From the NCBI RefSeq assembly GCF_036320965.1, contig NC_092228.1:15669307-15733306 (forward strand): DNA of 64,000 nucleotides, read 5' to 3'. Numbering within the stretch: the stretch's first letter is position 1; every line of letters starts with the position of its first letter. The notes beneath the pieces are model-generated. The model saw nothing but the letters and a program-made list of their open reading frames with translations, was not told the origin of the DNA and did not search any database. The position numbers and the translations under genes were made by a program. Origin of the DNA: Panulirus ornatus. Lineage: Eukaryota > Arthropoda > Malacostraca > Decapoda > Palinuridae. Shown here one piece after another: positions 31,780-43,339 of this stretch.

Positions 31780-32010
31780 TATTTTGCTTTGTCACTGTCT
31801 CCCGTGTTAGCGAGGTAGCGCAAGGAAACAGACGAAAGAATGGCCCAACCCGCCCACATACACATGTATATACATACATGTCCACACACGCACAACATAC
31901 ATACCTATACATCTCAATGTATATGAATATGTACGTGTATATATTTATATGTATGTGTATGTATTTACATATATTTATATGTACATGTACATGCATATAT
32001 GTATATGTAT
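31780..32010 (-). mobile_element. RTE-like LINE 3'-end fragment
   Basis: TTTTGCTTTGTCACTGTCTCC, CCGTGTTAGCGAGGTAGCGC, GGAAACAGACGAAAGAATGG, CCCACATACACATGTATATAC: the reverse of a LINE 3' terminus, followed by an ATATGTATGTG-rich stretch. Confidence 0.7.
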
Positions 32011-32019
32011 AAGGATGCA

Positions 32020-32095
32020 TCTTTCTTTCTTTGTTTTGTGGTGCTACCTTGCTAACATGGGAAATGGTGATCAAATATGAAAAAACACAAAACAA
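32020..32095 (+). mobile_element. RTE/SINE-type 3' tail fragment
   Basis: GGTGCTACCTTGCTAACATGG, GAAATGGTGATCAAATATG, then A-rich tail. It faces the opposite way to the fragment immediately upstream. Confidence 0.6.
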
Positions 32096-32099
32096 GGAA

Positions 32100-32515
32100 T
32101 GAATTGTGTGAGTTGTGTTATCAAGTGTTTTGTGTGACAAGAGAGATTGTATGTTAGTAAACATAATGCAAGCAATCCACATGTGGGTGAGGCAGAAAGA
32201 ACAGGTACCTAGGTCAGAAGGGTGCAGTTTGACAATGACAGAAGAGCTGGCACAGAACCTTGAGAGAGGACACCACTGTTGACGGAGAAAAGGGGGAGGC
32301 TGATCCATCAACAACCATTGAGATAGATCAGCTGGAAAGGAAGCTAGATATGAAGGAGTAAAAGAGGGGAGCTTAGAGGTGAGACCCTGATGCCACACCA
32401 TGTCAAAAGCCATAGATTGTCAAGATCGACTACACGACCCCAAAATTGTTCATGGATGATGACCAGACATTAGTGAGATAGGAAAAAATATTACCAGTTG
32501 ATCTCACCTTACAGA
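32100..32515 (-). mobile_element. second LINE family (Jockey-like), copy H2 RT fragment
   Basis: The minus frame ending near 32413 starts MAFDMVWHQGLTSKLPSF, matching the RT block with the first catalytic Asp in the consensus AFDRVWH. It continues with LSQWLLMDQ and a degenerate region. The plus text CACACCATGTCAAAAGCCATAG is also similar to the end of H1 (23045-23080), so both belong to the same family. The fragment is truncated and frameshifted. Confidence 0.65.
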
Positions 32516-33560
32516 AAGTTGAGAGTAAATGTGAATAAGAGCAAGGTTATTAGGTTCACTAGGATTGAGGGACAAGTTAATTGGGATATAAGTTTGAATG
32601 GAGAAAAATTGGATGAAGTGTTTTAGATATCTGGGAGAGGACTTAGTAGCAAATGGAACTGAGGAAGCAGAAGTAAGTCACAGGGTGGGAGAGGGGGCGA
32701 AGGTTCTGGGAGTGATGAAGAATGTGTGGAAGGAGAGAATGTTATCTTGGAGAAAAAAATTGGGTGTTTGAAGGAAAAGTTTTTCTAACAATATTATATG
32801 GTTGCGAGGCATGGGCTATTGATAGGGTTGTACAGAGGAGGGTGGATGTGTTGGAAATGAAATGTTTGAGGACAGTATGTGGTGTGAGGTGGTTTGATTG
32901 AGTAAATAATGAAAGGGTAAGAGTGATATGTGGAAATAAAAAGAGTATGGTTGCGAGAGCAGAAGAGGGTGTGTTGAAATGGTTTGGACATATGGAAATT
33001 AAAACTGAGGAAAGATTGACAAAGAGGATGGATGTGTCAGAGGTGGAGGGAACAAGGAGAAGCGGGAGACCAAATTAGTGGAAGGATGGAGTGGAGTGAA
33101 AAAGGATATTGAGCAATTGGGGCCTGAACATACAGGAGGGTGAGAGGTGTGCAAGAAATAGAGTGAATTGGAATGATGTGGTATACCGGGATCAACGTGC
33201 TGTCAATGGATTGAACCGGGGCATGTGAAACGTCTACGGTAAACCATGGAAAGGTCTGTGGGGTCTTGATTTGGGTAGGGAGCTGTGGTTTCAGTGCATT
33301 ACACATGACAGCTAGAGACTGAATGTGAACAAATGTGGCCTTTTTTTTTGGTCTGTTTTCCTGGCACTACCATGCTGAAGCAAGGGGTAGTGATGCAGTT
33401 TCCTGTGATGCAGGGTAGTGCCAAGAGTGGATGTGGGCAAGCTAGTGTAAATATGTACATGTGCATATATGTCTGTGTATGTGTATGAATATGTATGTAT
33501 ATGTGTGTGTATGGTGTTACCTCACTAACGTAGGAAACGGCGATCAAGTATGATAAAGAA
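32513..33560 (+). mobile_element. RTE-like LINE copy I, old, 5'-truncated
   Basis: Starts at GTTGAGAGTAAATGTGAATAAG (codons for LRVNVNKSK) and runs through GATATCTGGGAG, GGTTGCGAGGCATGGGC, GGTGTGAGGTGGTTTGATTG and GAATTGGAATGATGTGG to a long 3' UTR and the end hairpin ACCTCACTAACGTAGG, AAACGGCGATCAAGTATG, A-tail. Scattered indels and stops interrupt the C-terminal frame. Confidence 0.8.
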
Positions 33561-33654
33561 AAAAGATAATAGATAAATATTTCTTTTAGATATTGATATA
33601 TAAGAAGGTGAGGGTTTCCAGAGTTCCAGCTCCCACTCCTTTAGTTGTCTTGTT

Positions 33655-35045
33655 CAACAAGCAGGGAATATGGAGCAGTGTTGTTTCAGAAGTGGTAGAG
33701 GGTATGTGGATCAGATGTTTGCTTTAAAGAATGTGTTTTGTAGATACTAAGAGAAATGGATTTATTTTTATGTAGCTTTGGTGGAACTGGAGAAAGCACA
33801 TGGTAGGGTTGATAGAGATATTTTTTGAGAGTAAAGTTGCTAGAAGCAGTGAGAAGATTTATCAAAGGTGTAAGGCATGTTTATTAGTGAGAAGAGACGA
33901 GAGTGAATCATTCCAAGTAAAGGTTGGCCTGTAACAGGATTGTGTGATGTCATTATTGTTGCTTAATTTTTTTTTCAATCAGGTAGAGAGGGAGGTAAAT
34001 GTGAGAGTATTGGATAGAGGGATGAACGTTTAGTCTGGAGGGTATGAGAGGACATGGGAAGTGAGTCAGTTGTTTTTTACTGATGAAACAGCTTTGTGGC
34101 AGATTTGAGTGAAAAACCACTGAGGTTGGCAACTAAGTTTGGAAAGAGTGTGTTAGAGGAGAAAGTTGAGGGTGACTATCAATAAAAGCAAGGTTGTTAG
34201 GTTTAGCAGGAGTGAGGGACAGGTTAGTTTGGGTGTAAGCTTGAATGGAGAAAGATTGGAAGAAGTTGAAGTGTTTGAAATATCTTGGAGTGGACATGGC
34301 AGCAAATGGAACCATGGAAGCGGAAGTGAGTGAGTCTTGGGGTGGATGGAGGGCAAAAGTCCTAGGTGTGCTGAAAAATTTGTGGAAAGAAGGCATAAAT
34401 GGTTATGATTGAAGTAATAGTTGTCCCAACATTAGTATATGTTGTAAGGCATTGGCTACAGATATGGCTGTGCAGAGAAGGATGGGTGTATTGGAAATGA
34501 AATGTTTGAGGACAATCTATGGCATGAGCTCATTTGATTGGGCAAGTAATGAAAGGATAAGAGAGATGTGTGGTGATAAAAAGAGTTTGGTTGAATGAGC
34601 AGAATAGGATGTGCTGAAATGGTTTATACAAATGGAGAAAGTGAGTGAGGAAATGTTAACTGATTGGATATATGTGTCAAAAGTCGAAGGAACAAGGACA
34701 ACAGGGAGACCAAATTGGAGATGGAAGGATGAAGTGAAAATTATTTTGAATGATCAGAGCCCAAATATGTAGAAGGGTGAAAGGCATGTGTGTGACAGAG
34801 TGAATTGGAACAATGTGCTATGCTGGGGTCAATGTGCTGTAAAGGGATTGAACCAGTGCATGTGAAGTGTCTGGTTAAACCGTTAGAAAGGTCTGTGGAG
34901 TCAGGTTGTGGATAGGGAGCTGTGTTTTTGGTGTGTTGCACATGACAACTGGAGAATGAATGTGAGTGGATGCGGCCTTTCTTCTTTTGTTCCTGACGCT
35001 ATCTCACTAATGCAGGAAATGGTGATCAAGCATGAAAAACAAGTT
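33655..35045 (+). mobile_element. RTE-like LINE copy J, old, degenerate
   Basis: Starts near GGAGCAGTGTTGTTTCAGAAG (the EEQCGFRSG region), passes ATGTGGATCAGATGTTTGC, GTTTTTTACTGATGAAACAGC (FADDTA box, mutated), GAAGCGGAAGTGAGTGAGTC and GAGACCAAATTGGAGATGG, then a long 3' UTR and the hairpin GCTATCTCACTAATGCAGG with GAAATGGTGATCAAGC and A tail. Many indels, no usable frame. Confidence 0.8.
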
Positions 35046-35049
35046 AGTG

Positions 35050-38000
35050 CTGTTGGTTCTGATTGGTATGTTTGAATGTTCAGTTACTGCCTTAAATTCT
35101 AAACATGTGATTGAAGTATTCTAGTCCTTGAACAGTGGCATAAACAATTAAGCACCTCCTCTGGGTTACGATGTACTGGTTGTCCATAGTATCTGCAGTT
35201 CACTTGCAAATGCAGAGAATCAGTTCTAGTATGAAAGGAACTTGTAACGATTAACAGCTGGTGATCAACAGACATAGTGTTGGCAGCTGACCAGTTATTA
35301 TTGATTTATACCATAGATAGCCATGTTTAAATTAAGAGTGATCCCTTTCGCTACCCTTAGGTAGGCAACCTACTACATAGAGGAAGGGAAAACTAGTTGG
35401 TAGCTAGACCAGTGGAAGGCAGATTGATGCTAATCATCATGGTTCATAATTGGCAGGTTCAGGGTGACTGATTTTTGTGGAGGGGTGACCACTGTGGTGG
35501 CAGGAAGACTTGTTTATGGGATTGCATAAGGAATTGTAACAACAAATCTTAAGTTATGGTCTCCTTGGTTCAAGCACAAAAAAAGTCACAAACTTTAAGG
35601 TTGCTTTTATATTCTGCAATATGTTTCAAGTGTCTCTCTGCATTACCAGTGCTATATGGACTTCTTAGAAAGAGATGAATATTGTTTTTTTTTCAAATTT
35701 TATCAAAGGATATATGACATAGGGAAGTTAATGCTGTTGTAACAGACTTGTTCATAGGTGAGTGTTTAATAGTACAATTTACAAAAGTTAGGTTATCACA
35801 TGTAAAATGTTGTAGCCTTGATTCACAAATGATAATAGCAGTATAAATGCTTTATACATATAGTGCTGCTAGTCAATCACCCAAGTGACATCACTGGTTG
35901 TTAGCTGATCAGAGGCATTTTATTCCAGTAATTCCTTACATAGGGACATTCGTATTTGACATTACCAGAATACAGTCGTATTTACCTTTCCTTTTTTTGT
36001 TTTTACTTATATGAATGGACAGTGGAACATTTGCCTATCCCTTTAAGGTCTTTTTATATAAAACTCACAGCATGCATTTTGTTTTGAGTGAAGTTCAGAT
36101 ATGCTGCAGCTTCCTGTGAGAGGTGTAAAAATCATAAGCAATTCATAAAGGTGACAGTAAGTGTGTATTTATTGAATGATTTTTGTTCTGACTGTTGATA
36201 CTTCATTTGTGGATACATTCACAAAGAAATTTGCCTCATCCTATATATTTTACACTTTCTTATTCTGATTTACTGGTACACTAATGAGGTTGCCATTGTC
36301 AAGTGGGTATTGAAGTTGAATTGAATTATACATTGAAGATGATTTGATGTTTTGCAGGTCATAGTTTGAGCATCTTCTATAGCAGCATTACAAATAAATA
36401 TTCTATCCATTTTCAGGTACTGTGTATGCTGACTTTTGCTTTTATGTTCCCTTTATACAGATTACATTATTAGTAAAGATAAAAGTTACTGTACTTGATG
36501 AATCTGGAGTTTAGCCAGCAGGAAAAGTTTTAGTGAGGTTGTTTTAGTATGGAACACAGTTGAAGCATGTGGATAAGTTGATCCCTCATTAATTGTGTAC
36601 TAGGAAATCAGAAGCAGATCAGTTGTAAGTCCCTGGATCAAACTTTCCATGGAATTACCATTATTGATAAAGTTTGAAGTATGAGATATACTCAAAAGTT
36701 TTAGCATGGAACTTTCACTTTTTTCTAGTAGCCTGAACTGAGTTAGGTGTAGGTGTTGGCACTTGTGACTGTGGACTGCCTGTTGAATGCAGTGTCTGAC
36801 CTCTCTCTGGTTGTTATTTTGCAGCCTTGCTGGGTGATCGTAGGTGCCGATACATAAATGGAGTGCCTGTTCACTTGTGCGATAGGTTTGGCCCTCCCTA
36901 ACTCTGTGCTCTATGGTAAGACAAGCAAGAGCAAGCAAGACAAGAGATGCAACTTATATATGAAACATTGGCTATACCTATTTCTCAGTTATAATTTTTG
37001 TTTTATCTTGGTTATTGCCTCCTAGGATAGCTCACTAGTGAATGGAAATTTTCATAGGGCTATTAACATAATTTACAACAGGAAGGAGAGAGAAAGAGAC
37101 AGAGAATTTTCCAAAACTTTCTTCAAAACTGCTGAACTACTTAAGTTACCAACCCTTGTGCTAAGTTAGTTCTTGACAAGGACATCTGTCACACATGGAT
37201 CTTGGATCTTGTATGGTAAACACAGTTTAGTGTCATTATATACATTGTAGTGCTAGTGAGCCTGTTTGACCACTGTGTTTAGAATGAATCACTTTGTAAC
37301 AGTGATCAAGTATATTTGTGTTGTAGGCAAGTTTTGAATAGTGACTGGGATTTTATAGCTCAGTTGTTAACCTTCATTGGTCTGAAACCATGCTAAAAGC
37401 CCCAGGTTCAATAAATGTAATGTGATTTTTAACTGAAATCTGTCTTATTTAAAACTGTACATCAGTTGGTTATTAAGAAGAGATATGTTATCCACATTTA
37501 AAAGCCTTATCACTTAAACCTTCCCTAAATGTTTGCCTATTCGTGTTTAAAGTTTTAGATACATTGCCACCTCCTCTTTGTCTTGTCTTACCATTTGCAC
37601 TTATTAGCCAACTAATTTGATTTTTCTATTTTGCAGTGCCAGGCTGTTGATGGAGTCTAGTAGTGTTTCTCTTTAGTTCATATGCCTTCTGACATACTGT
37701 ATTAAATGTGGTGTTGCATGTTAGTGCAAAATTTATTATTATTTTTCCCTTTTCATTTGCAGATGTGTTCATGCAAAATAGTCAAATTAGTTTTAGTTTG
37801 CCTTCGCTGGTGTATAGTACTGCTTGTCAATTATGGAGGGTCAGACAGTTATAATGATGTGTATGAATGACCATTGATATGTGTGATTCAGTAAGTTATT
37901 TTGAACTAGTGCATCAGTTTGTGTATATATGTTGGAGTAATAGTGTTGTACTTTAAAAGAAAAATATGACTAGGACATACAACAACATGGATATCATCTG

Positions 38001-38335
38001 TGTGTTTGTTTCTTTGATTGACGGTGGCTGTGATTTTGAAAAAATAGAGCTTTAACATAACTTTGTTTAACATAACTGTTGATTTATCAACTTCTTTAAA
38101 GACTATAAGTTGTTAGTATTATATTCATATACAAAACTGTTGTTTACCTATAAAGAAGGAGTTTAAAGCAAATAAGTCATCTTGACTGACAAGCTTGTTA
38201 AATAGATAATTTTCAGCTGATGAGCAAAACTATTTCATCTAAAGCTTTTCCCATACATTCTGTTGATTAAAGGTTCTGATTGTATAAAGATTAATGGTCA
38301 CTAAGAATTTTCTGGATAGGAAAATGATACGTACA
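35050..38335. other. AT-rich intergenic DNA
   Basis: No transposon or RNA gene recognised. One minus-strand open frame of 112 codons occurs at 36600-36938 and is listed separately. Confidence 0.45.
36600..36938 (-). other. 112-codon open frame, nature unknown
   Basis: The product begins MLALACLTIEHRVREGQTYR and contains EQALHLCIGTYDHPARLQNN and RHCIQQAVHSHKCQHLHLTQ. It is Gln/His-rich and compositionally unlike translated A/T-rich noise, and the region is free of recognised repeats. I see no clear splice sites or partner exons. It may be an exon of an unseen gene, part of an unrecognised mobile element, or a chance frame. Confidence 0.25.
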
Positions 38336-38337
38336 TA

Positions 38338-38405
38338 CTATTATTATTATTATACATAATCGCTGTTTTCCATGACAGCGAGGTAGCATCAGGAAACAGA
38401 TATAT
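38338..38405 (-). mobile_element. RTE/SINE-type 3' tail fragment
   Basis: (TTA)n at 38338-38355, then TACATAATCGCTGTTTTCC, a reverse hairpin remnant (CATGACAGCGAGGTAGC) and ATCAGGAAACAGAT. It is a very short 3' end with no body. Confidence 0.6.
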
Positions 38406-38409
38406 AATG

Positions 38410-40245
38410 CTGTCGTATATAAGCAGATAATTAAAAGGGTATTAAGCATTTTGATTTAACTACATAAATGATGTAGCTTAATTTGGAAAACTATACATAG
38501 AATGAGCTATTTGTGTTATTTTCATTAGGTGGACGTTTTATCTTTAATTCCAAATATGTACAAAAACTTCTGATATTGTAAGTAGCCAACACACATTATA
38601 ATTACATTCTGTTAGTGTGGAAAGATATTTTTCAGAAATGCGGGGAATGAAATTGCCCTTAATCATTCAAAATAAGATTTGAAATGCAAGGTATCCCGGT
38701 GATTTGAAGTTGATAACTAACATATGGAGTTTTATTGTGGATGTCATAAAAAGAAAATAATCTATCAGTGGAAGAAAATCTAAAGGAAAAAATGTATTAA
38801 TTTTGTCATTTTATATGTAAATGGAAATTATGTTCTTTTGAAATGGGAGATGATTTTGTCAGCGAGAAGTACATTATCTTAATTTCCAAGATTTAGACAG
38901 AATTAATCTAGATAGAATGTCTGCAATTGTATATGGCATAAAGATTGTCAGTGAATTGGTCATGGATGACAGACTAAATCACTATTACCGGAAACTAAAA
39001 GCTTAAAGCATAATACTGAGAGTTGAGTGTATGACAAGAGTTGAGATATAGTGCAGATGTGCGAATACTAGAAAACTTGAGGCTTTAACAGGAAGTTGAA
39101 TGCAAGACACATGTTGAACTTAGTCCAGATGTATTTGCATTTTTATATTAAACAGCTATTATGTGAGTGATAGATTTGTTGCCTGAAATATATGGTGCAG
39201 TAATAGTATTTAGTAGAAAAGTCATGTACAGTAACCTTCTCAATGTGCATTTGGTATTTTCAGCCTCCCCAGTGCACAGAAAATAGAAAAGTTACCTTTT
39301 TTATTTATGAAAAGATGCACAAAAAATGAAATTTTTTCCTAAGAATTAAGGTTATGAAAAATGCATCATCTGCCGTATTGGGCAATCCCATGTACGCAAG
39401 CTACATAAACATACATTATTTTTTCCTATTGATACAATTAATGCAGGATAACTTTCATTTACCTAGTCATTTGTAATTTATGAAAAATACATTATATACC
39501 AGATTGACCAATCTGAATATGGATGATGTGGGTGCAGTGTTCACTATGGGTGGGGGTGGATACCACACTTTTAGCATGGCCCTAGAAAAGGCATGTGACT
39601 GCCTACCCTTGTCATAGCAGGTTGTTAAGGCTTAAAGGTAGCTTGAGTGATTTATCCGTTGTTAAGGATGCCATTTATGGCCCGCTAACAGACCCTACAG
39701 TGTTCGCAGAATTCATTTTGTTGTGAAAAATTATGTGTGTAGATTGATGTCCATAGCACCCTGCTCAGTAATAGTAGATTGATGTTCATAGCACCAAAAG
39801 GGTTGATAGATAATGGTATCCACAATCTTTATCTTCAGGTGATTCACATGGATATTTGAAATCAGAATCTCTATCCTGTACACACAAGTAGTCATGCAAA
39901 AAGATTTTAAGGCAGACACACGCTTAGATCAACAGTGGCACGTACACAGCACATGGCTATGGTCTGTGTGGGAGCTGGAAATATAATTCACATTGTAACA
40001 GAAAGTTTGTTGGAGGGTGCAGTCAGGAGAAAGGATTGGCAGGCAGAAAACTGTAGCTTGTCCACATTCCAGTGGAGCTGGTTGTGGCCAGTTGTTTAGT
40101 TTTCCTCTCAGCTTCCTACAACTGATTGTACCAGTTCACTGGGCCTCCCATGCATGGTGCCACCACTTGCAGATAGGACCTAGTGGAACTGGTTGGCAGG
40201 GTCCATTGGCACAGCCAAAACCCTACTGTGGCAATATATAATCAT
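38410..40245. other. intergenic DNA, nothing recognised
   Basis: No supported gene. There is a short direct repeat, AGATTGATGTYCATAGCACC, at about 39741 and 39776. A 74-codon plus frame at 40017-40241 has no recognisable motif. Confidence 0.4.
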
Positions 40246-40249
40246 CAAG

Positions 40250-41640
40250 CATTATTAACTGACCTCCAATGCATCTTTTACACAAAAGGTACTTGATGCC
40301 ACCCACCACAGCAGTGACAGAAACTATTTAGTCAACTTCATAACTATCCCAAACTCATGAAGCTCTGCAGTGGAATATCCTAAGGACAATCCTTTCTCTA
40401 AGTCTTTTCAATCTCTTCTTTCATGATCTCTCTCATTACCACCTGTAGACCACAGTATGAAAGTCCTTCTGTATGCAAGTGACCTCACAGTCACATCACA
40501 TCACATCACCTAAGTATCAACAGAAATGCAGCATTACATTGCTTAATTAGAAAACTTGCTTATCCCCTAAAATAATTATCTGCTTCACCAGGAAAGTGTA
40601 TCATCACCCATTTAACCCCAGACAGATATGGATCCAACATACACCCTCCTGTCATCTTGAATAATCAACCACTTGCGCTTAACAGAATTCTAACCATCTT
40701 AGCCATCACAGATAACACACATGAAATGATCATCGTACACCAAAAACATCAACACAAGGGTCATAAACATACTAAATGCACTCAGAGCACTTCTTTCTTT
40801 TCTTTCAAACTATTCGCCATTTCCCGCATTAGCGAGGTAGCGTTAAGAACAGAGGACTGGGCCTTTTGAGGGAATATCCTCACCTGGCCCCCTTCTCTGT
40901 TCCTTCTTTTGGAAAATAAAAAAATAACGAGAGGGGAGGATTTCCAGCCCCCCCACTCCCTCCCCTTTTAGTCTTCTTCTATGACACGCAGGGAATACGT
41001 GGGGAGTATTCTTTCTCCCCTATCCATTGGGATAACTCTGAGCACTAACTGGTATTGAATTTGTAGAAGAAAAAGAATCCTTTAGTATTTTCTACAAACG
41101 GTTTATCCACTCCACTCTAAACTGTACTTCATTTTGCTTAGTCGTCCACCCTGTCAAAAGCAGTTGTAGCAAACTTGGATACCATACAAAACAGAGCACT
41201 CAGAACAATCACCAGGTAATAAGCAAATTCAAAACATTCATCACTTACATAATGAGACAAAAGTCCTTCCAATCCATTCTTACTTCAGCACGCTTGGGAC
41301 TCACTTCTTTGCTGCACAATAGTAAACCCTTCACATCCAAACCATCCAATAACCAGCCATGATCCCCCAAATAGAAATGAGAAATTAACCCCCTTTACAC
41401 GTTTCAATAACCTATTCCCACACATCCCTCCTCCCTCAATGAACACAACATTGGGAAAATATATCCTCACAGAAATGACCCAGTAAACTTTAAATAGGTA
41501 CCCTTCTAACCCAATTTTAAACACAACCTCACAAGACATACACCCATTTGAGAGCTTGCTCCCTAGACACATAAAAGTTACACTTTATTATCATTGCTTT
41601 GGCCACTACCTATGTCTCCAACATAACAAACAGTTTCAAT
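40250..41640 (+). mobile_element. third LINE family (pol-like), RT and C-terminal relict
   Basis: Across frameshifts the plus strand encodes TILSLSLFNLFFHDLSHYHL (RT block QGSVLSPTLFNLFxHDL), then a catalytic box with YAS-D in place of YADD (TATGCAAGTGACCTC at about 40475), HPFNPRQI and downstream QNRALRTI-like codons (CAAAACAGAGCACTCAGAACA). It probably belongs to the same family as 26090-26880. It is split by SINE S5. No functional frame remains. Confidence 0.65.
40791..41035 (-). mobile_element. SINE-like element copy S5, full length, with target duplication
   Basis: Complete reverse-oriented SINE: short T/C-rich tail, TTCGCCATTTCCCGCATTAG hairpin, AACAGAGGACTGGGCC, ATATCCTCACCTGGCCCCC, CCTTCTTTTGGAAAAT, GAGGATTTCCAGCCCCCC, TACGTGGGGAGTATTC and the 5' end ...GGGATAA. 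It is flanked by CTCAGAGCAC (40781-40790) and CTCTGAGCAC (41036-41045), a one-mismatch target duplication. The third-family LINE continues on both sides, so this insertion is younger than that LINE and defines the SINE ends: about 245 bp, 5' TTATCCC. Confidence 0.85.
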
Positions 41641-42034
41641 GGGGCACAAGACCTGTCATGCCCAAGATGCAACTACTACACTAAAGAAACTGAATGAACT
41701 CGTATCTTAATATCCCTGTACTCACCACACAAATACATGCATACAATTTCACCACACTCCCAAGCATTAGAAGGTGATGAATTTCTGAGTTTTGTAGGAA
41801 CTCCCTAGGAAGGACCTACTGGGGCTGGAAGGTAAGATAAGGGGAGGCATGTGTGCACAAGCGGACATGCACTGGTAAATATGCATTCAGACATAAGCAA
41901 ATGCATGCATAGATTATGAGACAAACAAGTTGACACTCACAATAGAATACATAATAAAGCATACATGCACAGGCATGGATATGGGAAAATGCACATATGT
42001 ATAAGAGCACACACAAACACACACACTCACATAT

Positions 42035-42200
42035 GTATAGCAGTTAGTGTTACTGACAATAAGTCACCACAGTCTCACCCTGGGTCAAGAGACCTGCATG
42101 GGTTCGAATCCTGGACGTGACAGTTGGCCCACAGCCAATCCAGGTGTTCATCCAGCTTAGGCTGGAGTATGTGTGTATTCACACAGAAGTAAAGGACTGT
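42035..42200 (+). mobile_element. tRNA-derived SINE, copy T1
   Basis: Contains an A-box-like TAGCAGTTAGTG near the start and a strong B box, GGGTTCGAATCC, at about 42101-42112, spaced as in tRNA-derived SINEs, then a non-tRNA body (GTGACAGTTGGCCCACAGCC, CCAGGTGTTCATCC, CTTAGGCTGGAGT) ending ATTCACACAGAAGTAAAGGA. The cloverleaf is not intact, so it is not a tRNA gene. Internal pol III promotion is expected from family knowledge. Confidence 0.8.
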
Positions 42201-42278
42201 TCCATATATTCAAGGTTAGGAGATGGAGTAATACAAATGTAAAATCTTCCCTTAACATGCAAATATTATTGACTGTAA

Positions 42279-42279
42279 T

Positions 42280-42308
<29 letters not shown>
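42279..42308. repeat. (CA)n microsatellite
   Basis: About 15 CA units lying between the two tRNA-derived SINE copies. Confidence 0.95.
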
Positions 42309-42311
<3 letters not shown>

Positions 42312-42545
42312 TTTGGTATAGTGGTTAGTCAACATAGTCTCACCCTGGGTCAAGAGACCTGCATGGGTTCGAATCCTGGATGTGACAGTTTGCCCACACC
42401 CAATCCAGGTGTTCATCCTCCTGTTGGGGCTGGCTGACAAATGGGCACCTGGCTTAGGCTGGAGTGTGTGTGTGTGTGTATTCACACAGAAGTGAAGAAC
42501 TGTTGCTGATGCAGGAAACAGCGATTATGTATGATAAATGATATA
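42312..42545 (+). mobile_element. tRNA-derived SINE, copy T2, with LINE-like tail
   Basis: A-box region TTGGTATAGTGGTTAG, B box GGGTTCGAATCC (about 42367-42378), body as in T1 plus a segment T1 lacks (GGGGCTGGCTGACAAATGGGC), a (TG)n stretch, ATTCACACAGAAGTGAAG, then CTGTTGCTGATGCAGGAAACAGCGATTATG and an A/T tail. The final part resembles the RTE 3' hairpin (GCTG..CAGC stem, GGAAACAGCGA), suggesting the tail is recognised by the same RT. Confidence 0.8.
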
Positions 42546-42554
42546 AAAAACTAT

Positions 42555-42636
42555 GTGTATATGATTGGATAGGCCATTCTTTGTCAGTTTCCTAGCTGTA
42601 CCTTGCTGATGCAGGAAACAGTGATTATGTATAATA

Positions 42637-42638
<2 letters not shown>
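42555..42638 (+). mobile_element. RTE/SINE-type 3' tail fragment
   Basis: ATAGGCCATTCTTTGTCAG, TTTCCTAGCTGTACCTTGC, TGATGCAGGAAACAGTG, ATTATGTATAATAG, then (TA)n. It is a minimal 3' end feeding into a microsatellite. Confidence 0.65.

Positions 42639-42684
<46 letters not shown>
42639..42684. repeat. (TA)n microsatellite
   Basis: About 23 TA units between two oppositely oriented 3'-end fragments (42555-42638 plus, 42685-43095 minus). Confidence 0.95.
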
Positions 42685-42688
<4 letters not shown>

Positions 42689-43095
42689 TTATACATAATT
42701 GCTATTTCCTGCATCAGCGAGATAGTGCCAGGAAATAGACGAAGAATGGCCCATCCACTCATATATACATGTATATATATACATAAATGCCCATATATGA
42801 ACATATACATACATATTCATATTAGCATATACATACACAGATATGTACATATATACACATGCACATATTCACACTTGCTTGCCTTCGTATTCCTGTCACC
42901 ACCCTGCCCAGCAGGAAACAGCATCACTACCCACGCTTCAGCGAAGTAGCGCCAGGAAAACAGACAAAAAAGGCCACATTTCTTCACACTTAGTCTCTAA
43001 CTGTCATGAGTATGCACCGAAACCACAGCTCCCTATCCACATCCAGGCCCCACAGTCCTTTCCATGGTTTACCCCAGATGCTTCGCATATATATG
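42685..43095 (-). mobile_element. RTE-like LINE 3'-UTR (long form), truncated before the ORF
   Basis: TACATAATTGCTATTTCCTG, CATCAGCGAGATAGTGCC, CCAGGAAATAGACGAAGAATGG, ACATATACATACATATTC core, CAGCAGGAAACAGCATC, the second hairpin TTCAGCGAAGTAGCGCC, GGCCACATTTCTTCACAC, CCACAGCTCCCTATCCAC, CCATGGTTTACCCCAGATGC. It carries the whole long UTR and stops about where the coding region would begin. Confidence 0.75.
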
Positions 43096-43339
43096 TATTG
43101 GAAAAGATCACAGTTGAGTGCATGATATATTAATGCAGGGGGAAATGAATCATGATAATTTTCCAAGTATGCTTTTGTGTAATGATCACATTATCAGAGG
43201 AGATACAAAAAAGACAAATATAACGGTCAGTTGATACACAAGGAAAAGACGTAGTTAGGACACCATGTGGTAAGCATATAACATAAATGACATTTCATTA
43301 AGGATGCTAGGATGGGAGGGTCTGAAAAACTGTCATTGC

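Noticed and set aside
42101..42112. tRNA gene suggested by GGGTTCGAATCC
   Set aside because: The sequence does not form a full cloverleaf, the same unit recurs at 42312 and 47185, and a non-tRNA body follows, so it is a SINE.
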